This document shows positions 1 through 11,267 of a stretch of 64,000 bases of DNA, piece by piece (the stretch's first letter is position 1; every line of letters begins with the position of its first letter). The notes under the pieces are model-generated. The model ran no database searches and was not told the DNA's origin. It was given only the letters and a program-made list of their open reading frames with translations. This DNA is from Scolanthus callimorphus (taxonomy: Eukaryota > Cnidaria > Anthozoa > Actiniaria > Edwardsiidae), in NCBI GenBank assembly GCA_033964015.1, contig JAWWUD010000053.1, positions 186,001 to 250,000 on the forward strand, in the 5' to 3' direction. A program made the translations under genes and the position numbers.

Positions 1-960
1 TACTAGAAAATGTTTTTCACAAACACACTGCTGCCACCAGTCAGTATTTGCTCTAGAATTTGCAATACAGGAAACATCGACATGCATGTCAAATGCAACT
101 TATTTTGATTATAAATTTATTAAACTACTTTAACAAATTTTTGTGTGCAGCTGCATACTTTGCGTGTTGATAGCTACGCCCCTGCCTGTCAGTTGCACAA
201 GGTGGTACTGTGAAAACAAGCCTAAAGTGTGATAGCTGAATAATTTAGACATGCTTTCAGTGAAACAAGAGGAAGGCTAATTCCTAAACAACATGGGGGT
301 AATAATATACACAAAAAATGACATGAAGCTTAAGAAATCAAAGTCAAAACATTTTATAATTGACAACACATACAGAGCACAGGGTACAAATAATCAGATA
401 AATGGATTGAGAGGCCTGCTTAAAAGTAGAACAGCATTCAGTTCAATTTCATGTGGTTGTTTTTTTTTGTATCTTTTATCAGCTTTTGCCTTAGACAAAA
501 TTTGCTTTGGTGACAATGTTTTCTTTGGTTACCTAAATGTTCATTAAATGTAAATAATGTAATGATGATATCAGTGATGTCATTGTTACACTCCCCTTAA
601 ATGTTGTCTAACTTTGGTTTGTCCAAATTTGGTTTCCTTCCTGAGATATGAATCTTATAAAAATTGAGCTTGATGGCTATTTGGGTGTTTTAAAAAATTA
701 AAATTTAAAAATTCACAAGCATCTGTCACCACATGTAATTTGCATAGGGTATTTTTAGGCTGAGAGTTGAAATTGAATAAAAGTTGATTTTTTATAGCAA
801 AAATATTAATCAATCAGCAGAGCTCCATGGGCAACTGGCTTATAAGAGGTGGGAATAATTTACAAGCTTCTATGTCAACGGTTACAAGCTAACTCTAAAA
901 TTAATCACTGATGCTACAATACAGAATGTACATAATATATAGATTTAGCCACTGGCTAAA
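1..960. other. No gene recognised; AT-rich flank
   Basis: I see no supported gene. The longest open frame (about 84 codons, 293-547) has no recognisable motif and includes a poly-T-derived stretch. The DNA is AT-rich and looks like ordinary intergenic or decayed repeat sequence. Confidence 0.5.
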
Positions 961-1064
961 AGCGGAGCTCCTGGTTATAAAATTTTCTATGTGAATGAAA
1001 GGGATTCCCATGTGTACATGGTTTATATGGTTGCTTTACAGTCTTCACGAGATATTAATTTTTC

Positions 1065-2088
1065 AAGCATAGATGACGTCATCGATGACGTCATATCACG
1101 TGACCACTTCATTTCGTTCATATGGTGGCCTAGACTACACTACCCAAGTTTGGTTCTTTTAGAGTTTTCCCTTCACGAGATATTATTTTTTCAAGCATAG
1201 ATGACGTCATCGATGACGTCACATCACGTGACCACTTCATTTTGCTCATCTGGTGACCTAGACCACACTACCCAAGTTTGGTTGTTCTAGAGTCTTCTCT
1301 TGACGAGATATTCATTTTTCAAGCATAGATGACGTCATCGGCGACGTCACATCACGTGACCACTTCATTTCGCTCATCTGGTGACCAAGACCACACTGCC
1401 CAAGTTTGGTTGTTTTAGAGTCTTCTCTTCACGAGATATTCATTTTTCAAGCATAGATGACGTCATCGATGACGTCATATCACGTGACCACTTCATTTCG
1501 ATCATATGGTGGCCTAGACCACACTACCCAAGTTTGGTTCTTTTAGAGTTTTCCCTTCACGAGATATTATTTTTTCAAGCATAGATGACGTCATCGATGA
1601 CGTCACATCACGTGACCACTTAATTTTGCTCATCTGGTGACCTAGACCACACTACCCAAGTTTGGTTGTTCTAGAGTCTTCTCTTGACGAGATATTCATT
1701 TTTAAAGCATAGATGACGTCATCGATGACGTCACATCACGTGACCACCTCATTTCGCTCATCTGGTGACCTAGACCACACTACCCAAGTTTGGTTGTTTT
1801 AGAGTCTTCTCTTCACGAGATATTCATTTTTCAAGCATAGATGACGTCATCGATGACGTCACATCACGTGACCACTTCATTTCGCTCATCTGGTGACCAA
1901 GACCACACTACCCAAGTTTGGTTGTTTTAGAGTCTTCTCTTCACGAGATATTCATTTTTCAAGCATAGATGACGTCATCGATGACGTCACATCACGTGAC
2001 CGTGCTACAGCACCCCCCTTGTGGCATAGACAAAATATCCCAAGTATGGCTGTCTTAGCATGTTCCCTTGAGGAGATATAATTTTTTC
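1065..2088. repeat. Eight-copy 128-bp tandem repeat
   Basis: The word AAGCATAGATGACGTCATCG, or a one-base variant, starts at 1065, 1193, 1321, 1449, 1577, 1705, 1833 and 1961. That is exactly 128 bp apart every time. Most units carry two TGACGTCA palindromes (CRE/ATF-type sites) about 10 bp apart, followed by CACGTG (an E-box core). The short open frames across it are by-products of repetition. Confidence 0.9.
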
Positions 2089-2359
2089 TTTGCATACCAC
2101 AGGGTTCCCATGTGTACACGGACGACGGACGGACGGCGGACACTATAGGTTTAATACCAGAAAAATAAAGAAAAAATCATATCTCCCGAGGGAAGCTTCT
2201 CTAGAAGCCAAACTTGGACAAACTTTCAAAGACCATCAGAGGAACTCTACACCAAAGTCACGTTCCCTCACGCCATCAATGACGTCATCAAAATGATCCA
2301 AAATGCCCGTGACGTTCAAAAATCAACTCGATGGTATACGTTTTTCCCTTAGGTATGGT

Positions 2360-2401
2360 GCTCCGCTTGCGCGGGCCTTCGGCCCGCGCTGGAGCTCCGC
2401 T
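2360..2401. repeat. GC hairpin between two GCTCCGCT repeats
   Basis: A 9-bp all-GC stem (2369-2377 with 2381-2389) closes a TTC loop. It is bracketed by direct copies of GCTCCGCT at 2360-2367 and 2394-2401, and it forms the right end of the element. A matching structure with a TTG loop lies at 61166-61186. Confidence 0.75.
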
Positions 2402-2489
2402 ATCAGCAGTTAAGTGTTACTTTCTAACCACTTGCCACCATGTAAGTCTACGACAGTGAAGTGTTGTGTCACTCTGTAACAGGGTTCAA

Positions 2490-2512
2490 ACTTAAGGCGT
2501 ATGCACCGGCTA
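2490..2512 (+). repeat. Left inverted repeat of MULE
   Basis: Starts ACTTAAGGCGTATGCACC and is a perfect 23-bp inverted match to 9554-9576. Confidence 0.75.
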
Positions 2513-2790
2513 TTTTTTTGTTTCCGGAAAATGTTTCTTTGTTGCTTTTTCGGAAGATAATAATGCCTATTTTTCATATTTGCAAGCTTTCCCCCGTGAT
2601 TCTGTAAAATAACGCAGAAAAACGCTTTCAAATGTGGCTAATTTTATGCAAAATCCGCGCGGTACACAGCGGGATACTCTACGAGTTGCTATGGTCCAGT
2701 TCTCCTCTGCCAATAGTCCGCGCGCAACACGCGTTCTTTCTGCACCGAACTCGCCACTAGTAGCTTTGACAGAGAACGACCAAGTAAAAT

Positions 2791-3783
2791 ATGGCATCCA
2801 GTTTGTCAAGTAAGTTATACAATTGATTTGTCAACCTGGTATATAGTTTCTAGTGATAGTTTTGCTTGTATTTGTTAGATTTAAAATGCTTACCAGAACT
2901 ATTGTGTATTCTTTTACAGGAACTAATAACGTAGATGAGTGCTGCAGAGGATGCGACAGTCAGAAGAACTGCCACGTAGAAGTTTTAAAATCGCTCGAAA
3001 GAGCGATAAGAGAGGAGAGGTAAGAAAGATTTGTTCCAGATTATTAAAAGGGAATTCTGAATACTTTCTAAAACATTATCCTCTCATAGCGATTCCAGCG
3101 AGATACCAGCAAAATTAAATGTTTGCTCCTCGAGGCGGGCACAGAGGCCAAGGACGACAGCGCAGCAAGACAGCATGTTTACCGCGGCTTATATCAATTC
3201 CTATCGGTAAGTAACTGCAATCCTCTACAATGAAACATGGAGCTCTCCCCTTGTTGAGGGTGTGTGTTGAAATCGCTCTCAGAATGTAAGCGTTATAACA
3301 GTGAAATTTACTGTGCGCTATGCTTTTACAAACACTGAAACTTCGCGCTGAAGCAGCGCCACACAAACGTGTCAACAATTCCATGTAAAATCCTAACAAG
3401 TTGCCCCGCTAACTATCCATATAATTCCATGTGCTTTTTCGCAGAGAGAAAGAAGCGTTGGCGATGGAAAGTCTCTGGTTTATCCAGACTGTTTGCTGAA
3501 CGCCATCCGTGGTTTGTACCCAGATAATGTAAAATCCTACCAGCCAAAGTCCAGAAAGGTAATAGTGCCGCTTGAAATTTGATCGGTACACGATGTTGGT
3601 TTCAGTCTTAGATTTGCTAGTGGCATCACAGTAATAAAAATCGCTCGAAGCTCTTAGTTCAAGGGGATGCGTATTTTTGAACGCCGTGTACTGATCTGTT
3701 TTGCGCTATATTTTGTCCTGTCATAGGGAAACAAGTTCTATTGTGTGAGCATCGAGGAGATCGTCGCCGAATATCTTGAATAA
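2791..3783 (+). CDS. Spliced 134-residue protein of unknown function (MULE second gene)
   Basis: Predicted exons are 2791-2809, 2920-3019, 3090-3206, 3447-3558 and 3727-3783. Every junction is GT-AG and the phases agree, giving 405 coding bases including the TAA stop. The acceptor of exon 4 must be the second of two nearby AGs (GCAGAG), because the first leads to an early stop. The protein has an N-terminal cysteine cluster (C14, C15, C18, C24, H25) that could bind a metal, a short charged helix (about residues 26-40), a basic middle, and a C-terminal half with an LLNAIRGLYPDN stretch. I do not recognise the family. It lies inside the MULE ends and points toward the transposase gene, so it is probably the element's accessory protein. 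An AATAAA overlaps the stop region at 3783-3788. Confidence 0.65.
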
Positions 3784-5307
3784 ATAAAAGGTACGTTCCA
3801 AAGGGATTGCATGAATTCAGTCTTTCTAATCACAACTAAATAAGACAAGAAATAAAAATCGAAGGTTATGCTCGAGGCAACGAAATAGCAGTAATAGCGT
3901 TGTAATGACACATTTCTTGGTTTTTGTATGACTTTTTTCCATTCTTCTTTCAGGACAATCAAGTAGAAGTACCGCATTCCAATTGTTACTGTTAATAATA
4001 TCGATCGAATGATGGAAAAATTATAATTGAAGTTTCATTATCACAAAGAAAAAAATAATAATTCAATAGATGCAATGGTATTAATTTTCTTTTTCTTTTT
4101 TTTTTTGGCCTGGAAAAAAAAATCTACTAAGAGCGAGGAGCCAGAGGGAGATATTTTTTATGTAAACAAATGTGAAGGATTTTTAAACTGATCAGAACAA
4201 CACTTTGTAAGAATATTTTTATAATTTACCTCACTTCTATGAAAGTTTGAAAATGTACAATATATACTTGTGCTTGTCAAATAAAGCCACATAGATTTAT
4301 ATACAACTTGCTAGTGACAATTTGTTTCTGGGGACCAACTAGTATGGCTTCCCACTACAGCTATTTGCGCGTGAGCGTGAGAAAAGAGGTGACTGTTCAG
4401 CTTTAATATTATGCTACTAAAACTACTACCCGAATGACTTATTCAGATTTGAAAACGATGCAAAACATGTAGACTCCAATTGAAAAATAATGCCTCAACT
4501 CTACTCCCTCTGATTCATGTGGAAGCAACCATGAGGCAACTTGAAATTCTAAATACCCGTAAATAAGAAAAGTTTTTCATTCCCTGACTATCGTCAATGC
4601 ATGATTATTGGGAAACTGATTTTGATAACCCAGCCCAAGACTCATCAGGTACACTTTGAAAAGGTGGCCCATGAAAACATGAAATGGAGCACCATTAGAT
4701 GTTAGCTCTGTTCATTGGCTAAAGATCAACCTCGTCCCCAGAGTCTTCTCGGTCATTTTTCAAAATGGTGGTTGACTCGGGAGAAGACCCTGGGGGAGGT
4801 TGAGTCACATGACCGTTTCGAAATAAAGGACAACCTCGTTCCCATGTTTTCAAACAATGGTCATGTTACAAGATTTGACATCAGCCCCCCCCCCCCCCCC
4901 CCCATGGATCATTCTTACAAGAGATCAATATACTTCTTTTGCTACAATATAAATTGCCCATGTCACGTGATGTTTACATCTTTTGAAATGGTTTCTTGAC
5001 GACATAAAAATTAATTTCAGGGAGACAATAGATTTGTCATTTTGTAAACATTACATAATAAAAATTGACAATTTGTATACTGGTAAGTAGCGAAAGAGGT
5101 CTATCACAGTCTACTTTTTTTCCTGCGAGTTTACGTGCAGAAACAGAAAGCAAAACATACTAAGCACCTTTTTGCAATATCATTTAGAAATATCTGGTCT
5201 ATGTTCAAAGCATTCATCCAAAAAAAAGTTCTTATTGCAAACCGGTGTTCGCATGCCCTGCTTCATGTTCAACAATTTGGTATTTGAAAAAATAATAAAA
5301 CTTCTGT
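3784..5307. other. Spacer between the two convergent MULE genes
   Basis: The 3' ends of the two genes face this 1.5-kb AT-rich spacer. It holds AATAAA-type signals (for example near 4279), a small foldback MITE at 4727-4802 and a run of 19 C at 4885-4903. No gene is supported. Confidence 0.55.
4727..4802. mobile_element. Small foldback MITE
   Basis: An imperfect inverted repeat: CAACCTCGTCCCCAGAGTCT... at 4727-4750 pairs with GAGAAGACCCTGGGGGAGGT... at 4781-4802. It belongs to the same CTCGTTCCCAGAG-type family as 13537-13770. Confidence 0.6.
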
Positions 5308-8300
5308 TCAAGTTTCCTGTACACTACTGTCCTTGTTCTTTTTGTTCAACGGGCACCTAGCACATGACGCTCTCTGGTGATCTGTTGCACCACACTTGCA
5401 CTTCCTACGTCCACTCACAACAACCATGTCAGCTGCAGCATCATTTCCATCTCCATCAGCAACATCTACAGCATCGTCATCATCATTGCCGTACGTGTGG
5501 AGGAGGGCCTGTCTCTTCCCCCATTTCCTTCTCTCTTCTTGATCTTCAGCTTGTGCTGTTTTCCAGGAAATCCTCTTTCTCTTAGCCTCTTCTGTCTGTT
5601 TCTTTCGCAGCTCCTGCATCCTTTCCTCTGTTGCTTTCAGCAAGGCCTCCTCCATAGCAGGCATCACCGGGATGTTAAGCCTCCTATACAGGTCTTTCAC
5701 CCAGTGGTAGTGTGCACCATAGTTATTGTAGCACCACGTCATATTGCCTTGTGCCAGGCCACAGTTTGTTGATGTAATGTAATGTACCCTGCAGAAATAG
5801 GGCGGGCATCAGACACTTGTGTAAGATAAATTACTGAAATTATTGAACTACAGTATAATTTTTCATTTATATAAGTAGTCAAAATGTTGGAGACTTCTTA
5901 TGGGCAGGTTCCAAAAAAAATCTGCACCCCCCTCTTGAGGAACCCAGTATCAGCTACCCACCCTGAAAAGTTTTAGTCACACCCACCCTGAAATTCCAGT
6001 GAATTGCTTCATGACCACCCTGGAATTCTTCTTTACCCAACCTGGCATTTCATATGTTTTGTTTACCCACCCTGGATTGTTGGATTGTCTCCCCTACAGA
6101 CCCTGGATCTCCAGAGGTCCTCGACAGGGAGGGGGGGGGATTTAATGGTACTACCTAGAGGAATGGGTTTATCAATTACTAAACAGACTGAAAGTACACA
6201 AGATCCATATTAACAGTGTAAGCTATTGTCTGATGATAGAGTGCTGACCACATTTAGCTCAATGTTTGCTTTAATGTTTACTTGTTTATGTTTGTGTTTA
6301 CTCAGCAAACATAAGTGCACATTTACTGTAGTTGTGGTCAAACTCTACAGCACCATATTATATTAGTAACATTTTTACCTGTTTAGACTCTGATCTTTTG
6401 CTCGGAAATGTGGGAGAACTGAGAAGTGAGCTTCACATAGGTTAGAGTGGCCACGTCCCATTTCCGGATGTATAACAGACTTAGCATCCTCAGCACGCAG
6501 TTCACACTCGATGCGATAGGCCATGTGGTGGAAGGGGCAAGACAGAGTAACACTTGTACTGTATGGCACACCCTCGCATTTCAGCTCATCTCCTTTGCAT
6601 TCTCCACAGGAACACTTCTTATCATGATGAAACCCACACTTTCCATCTTTCCACTGGTGTTCATCAACACAGTGATGTGTTGAAAGGGCTCTCATTCTCC
6701 GGGCGTATTCTTCTGGTGTCGAACATTGCTGTAAGCAGCAGAAGTGATTTATTCTGGCGTTTTTAATGAACTTCTCTGTGAGGCATCCACAGTCCTTACT
6801 GTGGCGCTTGCAATGGCATTTCAACTCATCGAGCTTATCAAACTTTGACTTATACAAAGCAATCTGTCCATCTGTGAATGACTTTTGCTTGGCCAGGTCC
6901 TTCAGGTTGTGCTCATGTGCTCTGCCAACATGGCCTCCACACTTAAACACTCTCTCAACTCCATCATTGTTGGCTTTGTTAACAGATTTCTTTGATGTCG
7001 AGTCGCCATCTTGCCATACTGCACTAATGTTGCATCCCTCGTCCTTGGCCTGCTGGTAGCACTCCTCTGCCAAAACACCTTCCATTGACTTAGACGTACC
7101 CTTGTATAATTCACTTTCCTCTCCATCTCCATCTTCATCGTCCTCTTCCTTTCCTCTCATGCACTTATGCCCTAACCAAAGCAATCCCCCAGTCATGTAG
7201 TTCTTTATAATGAAACTACCATTCTTGCTAAAGTGGCCACGTGTGTGCCAGACACCATCGGATGTTACCACAGCTTTCTCCCAGCTCCCAAGTTCATTCT
7301 TTCCTTTCAGTTTCATGTTTTCCTTCTCTTTGTCGCACATGTCACTTAGAATTTCATCGATTACAGGGTACATAAGTTCCACAACTTCATAATACCTGTT
7401 CTTTGATACGGCAGAAATTCCCAGGAATTGGTTAAGTGTCTTGTTGAATTTAGCGAAGCCATGACCACTTATGATGAATGCTACAGTTAGTGCAAGACTA
7501 ACTATTGTCCTTCTTGAGCCCTCTATGTAAGTGGATCCGTCGAAGGAAATACTTCTATCCTGACATCCATTGCAAACAAAAACCACAGTCATCGTTCCAC
7601 CAAGCCCAACATTCTCGATTTTCGCTGGAACAAGTTTTCCTAAGGAAGAAGAAAATTATTTTCAAAAAGGTCAAATAATGTATGTCCGTGTCGGGTTGTA
7701 GATAGGGATGCAATTTTAATACACGGGATCAGAACTACTCTGGGAAGCCCCGGTATCCGACATTCGCCTTTGTCACACAAGCACCATCTTGAATTTTTCA
7801 GCCAATTTAACAAGCATGGAAACAAGACCAAGCAGGATGCGGGTTTTGCTCATGTTGGAAAGCGAAGCCAGATGCTGGGATTCATGGACTCCTTATTTGT
7901 TTAAGAACCAAAAGGTTGATTGGCTCTTTTCTGTTTTGCCGGGTCATTCTGGAAACAAAATGGCGGCGCGTGACAAAGGCCAATGGGGGCAAAGATATAA
8001 ATAAGCTGGGCCACGTGGCGAGTTTGAATCATCATAGATTAGGCACTGAATCAAAATTATTTCAAGCTCTAGAGCCTTTTTCCAAATAAAGAAACATGCA
8101 ATAAAAGGCATGAAGGAAATGCATTTCTTGGATCAAAAATACACTACTTTATATTTATATTTAGGGACGTTTTTAGGGAAACACTTATCACCGATTCTCA
8201 CCTCGGTGTCGAGGGACTTCCGTCTTCTGAGGCGAAACCGAAAACCTCACAAAACAAACTGTGCCTGCTGAAAGAACACACCAAAAATACTGAATACAAC

Positions 8301-8758
8301 TCACCATTGCAACCATTCGTTCCACATCGAGACGTTCTGTTAACCTGATCGACTAAGTCGAAAATCTGACTCGACTCTGCTACGAACAGTCGCCGCTCTG
8401 CCTCTGGTCGCTCCAAGTCCAGCTTCGTCTTCTTCTCCGGACTGTATATCACCTCTGATGATTCCGAGTCTTCAGAAGTCGTGCTGCTGTCGTCGTCGCT
8501 GAGAGAAGCGTGGGCACCACGTTCTCTCAAAGCTTCTTTAGCTTTTTTAGCGTTGTGATACACTGTCTTACCAGGAGAAACGTACTTCGCCGCTATTCTA
8601 TCGCCATAATCGTGTGTGTCAGATTCCCAGCTAACTGGTAGCAAAATGTCGCTTCGAGAACCAGCGCCTTTTCCTCTTTTTTCCGCTCCTTTCTTTCCAA
8701 GCTGTTGTAACTTCCTTTTTATCCTTTTTCTTGAGATTTTCTTCTTTTTGCGGCCCAT
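5308..8758 (-). CDS. Mutator-like transposase (MULE), three exons
   Basis: Exons read on the minus strand are 8758-8305, 7639-6379 and 5788-5308. The junctions (ATG|GTGAGT...TTAG|GAAA and CAG|GTAAAA...GCAG|GGTA) keep phase and give 2196 coding bases, or 731 residues. The start at MGRKKKK was chosen over an upstream ATG at 8824 because it opens with a nuclear-localisation-like basic tract. After an acidic serine-rich linker comes a CxxxxC...CxxC zinc-binding entry. The Mutator-type core follows: VTSDGVWHTRG (first Asp), a CMRG region, WQDGDS (second Asp), then CGGHVGRAHEHNL. The C-terminus carries a CKCGATDH...CARCP zinc-knuckle-like motif. It should cut and rejoin the element's ends in the nucleus. 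All catalytic-looking motifs are present, so it may be active. Confidence 0.8.
5920..6150. repeat. Interspersed CACCCTGGAATTC-type repeat in an intron
   Basis: Repeated CCACCCTG(G/A)AATTC-like words and a G-rich end lie inside the second intron of the transposase gene. Related G-rich 'attccagaggggg' stretches occur near 10270, 53290-53400 and 54480. It is a low-complexity repeat family with no gene. Confidence 0.4.
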
Positions 8759-9553
8759 GTTCGATATTATTTGAGACAAGAAACGAGTACTCTTGAGCTC
8801 ACAAATCACAACATGAAATAACACAGCGCATCGGAGCTACAGCAGCGAAGCCCGCGAACCGGAAGTAAATTTCAATATCACGCCCCCTCTCGCCTCGCAA
8901 TTGGAGGGTCCATAGCAACCAGCACCAACAAAGCACAAAACAAAGATTTTTTTTGCTCTTTTGAGGGGAAGGGTAGAGATTTTTTGTCCAACATGGCGGC
9001 AAATAAACAAAGAATAAGGATTTATACTACTTTTCATCTTTTTCCGTCGTTTTCGCGACGAATTTCCCATACGGAGTTCATAAATACAACATCGACTACC
9101 TTTGGACCCATTTTACTTCTTCGATATTTAATATATTCCCCCGAAAATTGGCCACATTGTAGATAAGGTGGAAGTCGAGAATCCTACGCTTGTGAACTGG
9201 CCTGGAGCGAAAAGCCGCGAAACAGGATTAATCAACGTTTGGAAGAAATTGAAATGGCCACACAAAAAAAGCTTTTCGTTAAAAGTTCGTTCACAAGCGA
9301 GAGATCCTCGGCAATGATGTAGCCTATAAGCCTGCTTTTTTTTATTTCTAAATATTAAATTCTAAAGGAATAACTAGATTTTTCTGCGTTCTAGGCGTTC
9401 AGGGGGGGAGGCTATAATTTGATTAAGTAAGGGTATCATGTTACAATAAATATCGCAAAAATGTTCCTTAATAATTGGGTGTTCCACATATAAACTGTGA
9501 ACTTTATAGATCTAATATGTTTCGTTCTATAATATTTCAAAAAGTAGCCAGAT
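8759..9553. promoter_or_regulatory. Upstream region of the MULE transposase gene
   Basis: About 0.8 kb lies between the transposase start and the right inverted repeat. It must contain the promoter of the minus-strand gene. It is locally GC-richer near 8820-8920 and AT-rich beyond 9000. I could not point to a convincing TATA element. Confidence 0.4.
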
Positions 9554-9576
9554 TAGCCGGTGCATACGCCTTAAGT
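9554..9576 (-). repeat. Right inverted repeat of MULE
   Basis: Perfect 23-bp reverse complement of 2490-2512. The adjacent outer bases do not match the left flank, so no target duplication is evident. Confidence 0.75.
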
Positions 9577-10313
9577 ATTAAAAAGAGGAATTGTAGTCAC
9601 CAACTGAATACCATTATACAAAAGTTTATCCAACATACTGACATTTTAGTCGAACCGTGAGATTGTTGGTCACTTTTGCGGCACATACAGTTGTGATTTG
9701 AAGCCCCTCCCAAGGAAAACTGGTTTCTAGTTCCGAGAAGAAGACAAGAATGAAATAAATTATAGCTTTTCAGTGAAAAATAACACAAAATATTACACCC
9801 CAAAAAAATCAAGGAAATCTCCAGACATTCTGATTGCAGAAAAAGCTTCTCTTTATTCACATATAGAAGGAGTATGTCAGTGACATTTAGCTGCCCTCAA
9901 TTAAGTCCAGGTAGTCATGAACATGAAAGGTTTTCTTACCATCAATGCTGAAAATTTTCTTGATTTTGCAAATTCATAACAAGAAAGTAAAACCACTATC
10001 ATTGGGCTGTTCCAAAAAAAATATCTAAGGAAATAAGAATAAGCTGTTCTTATGATTTCTGTCTCCCCCTAACGAGGAAAAAATGCTCTATCCGTGTGAA
10101 AGTTCTAAGCTTCTGCACAACCCCTGTGGATATTTGAAGCAACTTTTGTGTAAATACCACATTCTCTTGTGTTCCCTGTGGAAATTCCAAAGTTGCAAAG
10201 GAATACCCTGTGGAAATTGGAGGTGGGCAAAAAGAAAGTCCCTGTGGAAATTGAAGGGTCAAAAACAATGACCCTTGCTGAAATTCCAGGGTGAAACACA
10301 GACCCCTATACCC
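9577..10313. other. No gene recognised
   Basis: AT-rich DNA. From about 10080 it carries several CCCTGTGGAAATTCC-like words, an interspersed repeat family. No supported coding sequence. Confidence 0.5.
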
Positions 10314-10670
10314 GGGGGGGACTCCCAATATTTTAGACGGGGTGCTTGTCGGGAAAATTGACTTTGACCCTAAGGGATAGCAAAATGGGTGTGGCCAACA
10401 GCAAATTTACCCCTAAAAGATAGCAAATTTGGCAGGTCAAAACAAATAAAAGCCAATTTGAGGTCTTTTAGGGTTTTCATGCAAGTTTGCTTTGTAATAT
10501 TGGTTCTGGTGTCAGTAGCAAACTATTTCTGGGCAAGGATTGGTCTGAGACTCCTCTAAGGGATAGGGCTGATTTTAAACACCCCTAAGAGATAGCAAGA
10601 CCTGTCAATTTTATACCCTAAGGGATAGGACGAGCACCCCCGTCTGAAAATATGGGGGGGGCCCTATGGA
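10314..10670. mobile_element. Foldback MITE with G-run ends
   Basis: ATATTTTAGACGGGGTGCTTG near 10328-10349 is an imperfect inverted match to CGAGCACCCCCGTCTGAAAA at 10631-10650. G/C runs lie just outside both. Internal 'taagggatag' words repeat. The length (about 350 bp) and lack of coding suit a MITE. Confidence 0.55.
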
Positions 10671-11267
10671 AGCTCCAGGTTCCTCGATAGGGGGTAACAC
10701 ATCTAAAATGGAACAGCCCATTCTGAAAACAAAACGAGAACAGGACAGGAAGATGACCTTCCCCAGCAGGTGACTGGAAACAAAACAAAAGTAATTTTGC
10801 CATTGATTTACTGGGCAATCAATATTTAAGATATTTCCTTGACCTGGTTTTACTACATTCTTCCACCAATTTTCCACTTTCTAGCCTGCGTGAGCCGCTA
10901 CGCAGGCTATCCACTTTCTGACTTTCTATTCATTGCCATTGATTTCTAGATTGCTGGCATTAAAAAGGTTAATAAGCTGCAATGCATTAGAATGAGAATC
11001 GCCGACTGATTCTAAAAAAGCTGATTGCACGTACAGAGCAATAATATCACCTGAAAATGCGCACTTCTCTATAATTTGAAGAAATATTACCAAAGCAATG
11101 AATATTATACGTCAAACCTTATTATTTCTCCATAAGAATCGTCCTTGTTTTGTCCAAACTATGTTTTGTTGTGAGTCCAGAGCTCGTAGAGTCACGCTTC
11201 CTTCCCAAACAAAGCAACGATATTGCGTACGTTTCGAAGCGACGAGTGGCAACGCAATGTCCGCGAA
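10671..11267. other. No gene recognised
   Basis: Unique-looking AT-rich DNA between two repeat elements. Short open frames show no recognisable motif. Confidence 0.45.

Larger units (their letters stand above)
961..2401. mobile_element. 128-bp-repeat element with inverted ends
   Basis: The left edge begins AGCGGAGCTCC and the right edge ends GGAGCTCCGCT, so the ends are short inverted repeats. Inside are eight tandem 128-bp units (1065-2088), then a tail with a GGAC-rich stretch near 2118-2140 and a GC hairpin next to the right end. The same tail and repeat family recurs at 60540-61198, and fragments occur at 13140-13450. No protein is encoded. It looks like a non-autonomous DNA element. The class is uncertain because no clear target-site duplication was found. 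Confidence 0.6.
2490..9576. mobile_element. Autonomous Mutator-like (MULE) transposon
   Basis: This 7.1-kb segment is bounded by a perfect 23-bp inverted repeat (2490-2512 and 9554-9576). It encloses two genes transcribed toward each other: a 134-residue protein (plus strand) and a Mutator-type transposase (minus strand). Both coding frames are intact once canonical GT-AG introns are removed. No 8-10 bp target-site duplication is visible at the 23-bp repeats, so the exact ends could lie slightly further out or the duplication has decayed. The two-gene convergent layout recalls maize MuDR, which is analogy only. Confidence 0.65.

Noticed and set aside
2360..2401. Helitron 3' end
   Set aside because: A GC hairpin near the end fits, but the end reads CTAT rather than CTRR in two copies and the element has inverted ends.
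5364..5772. Plus-strand ORFs over the zinc-knuckle exon
   Set aside because: They lie antisense to the last transposase exon, which has better support from splice phase and motifs.
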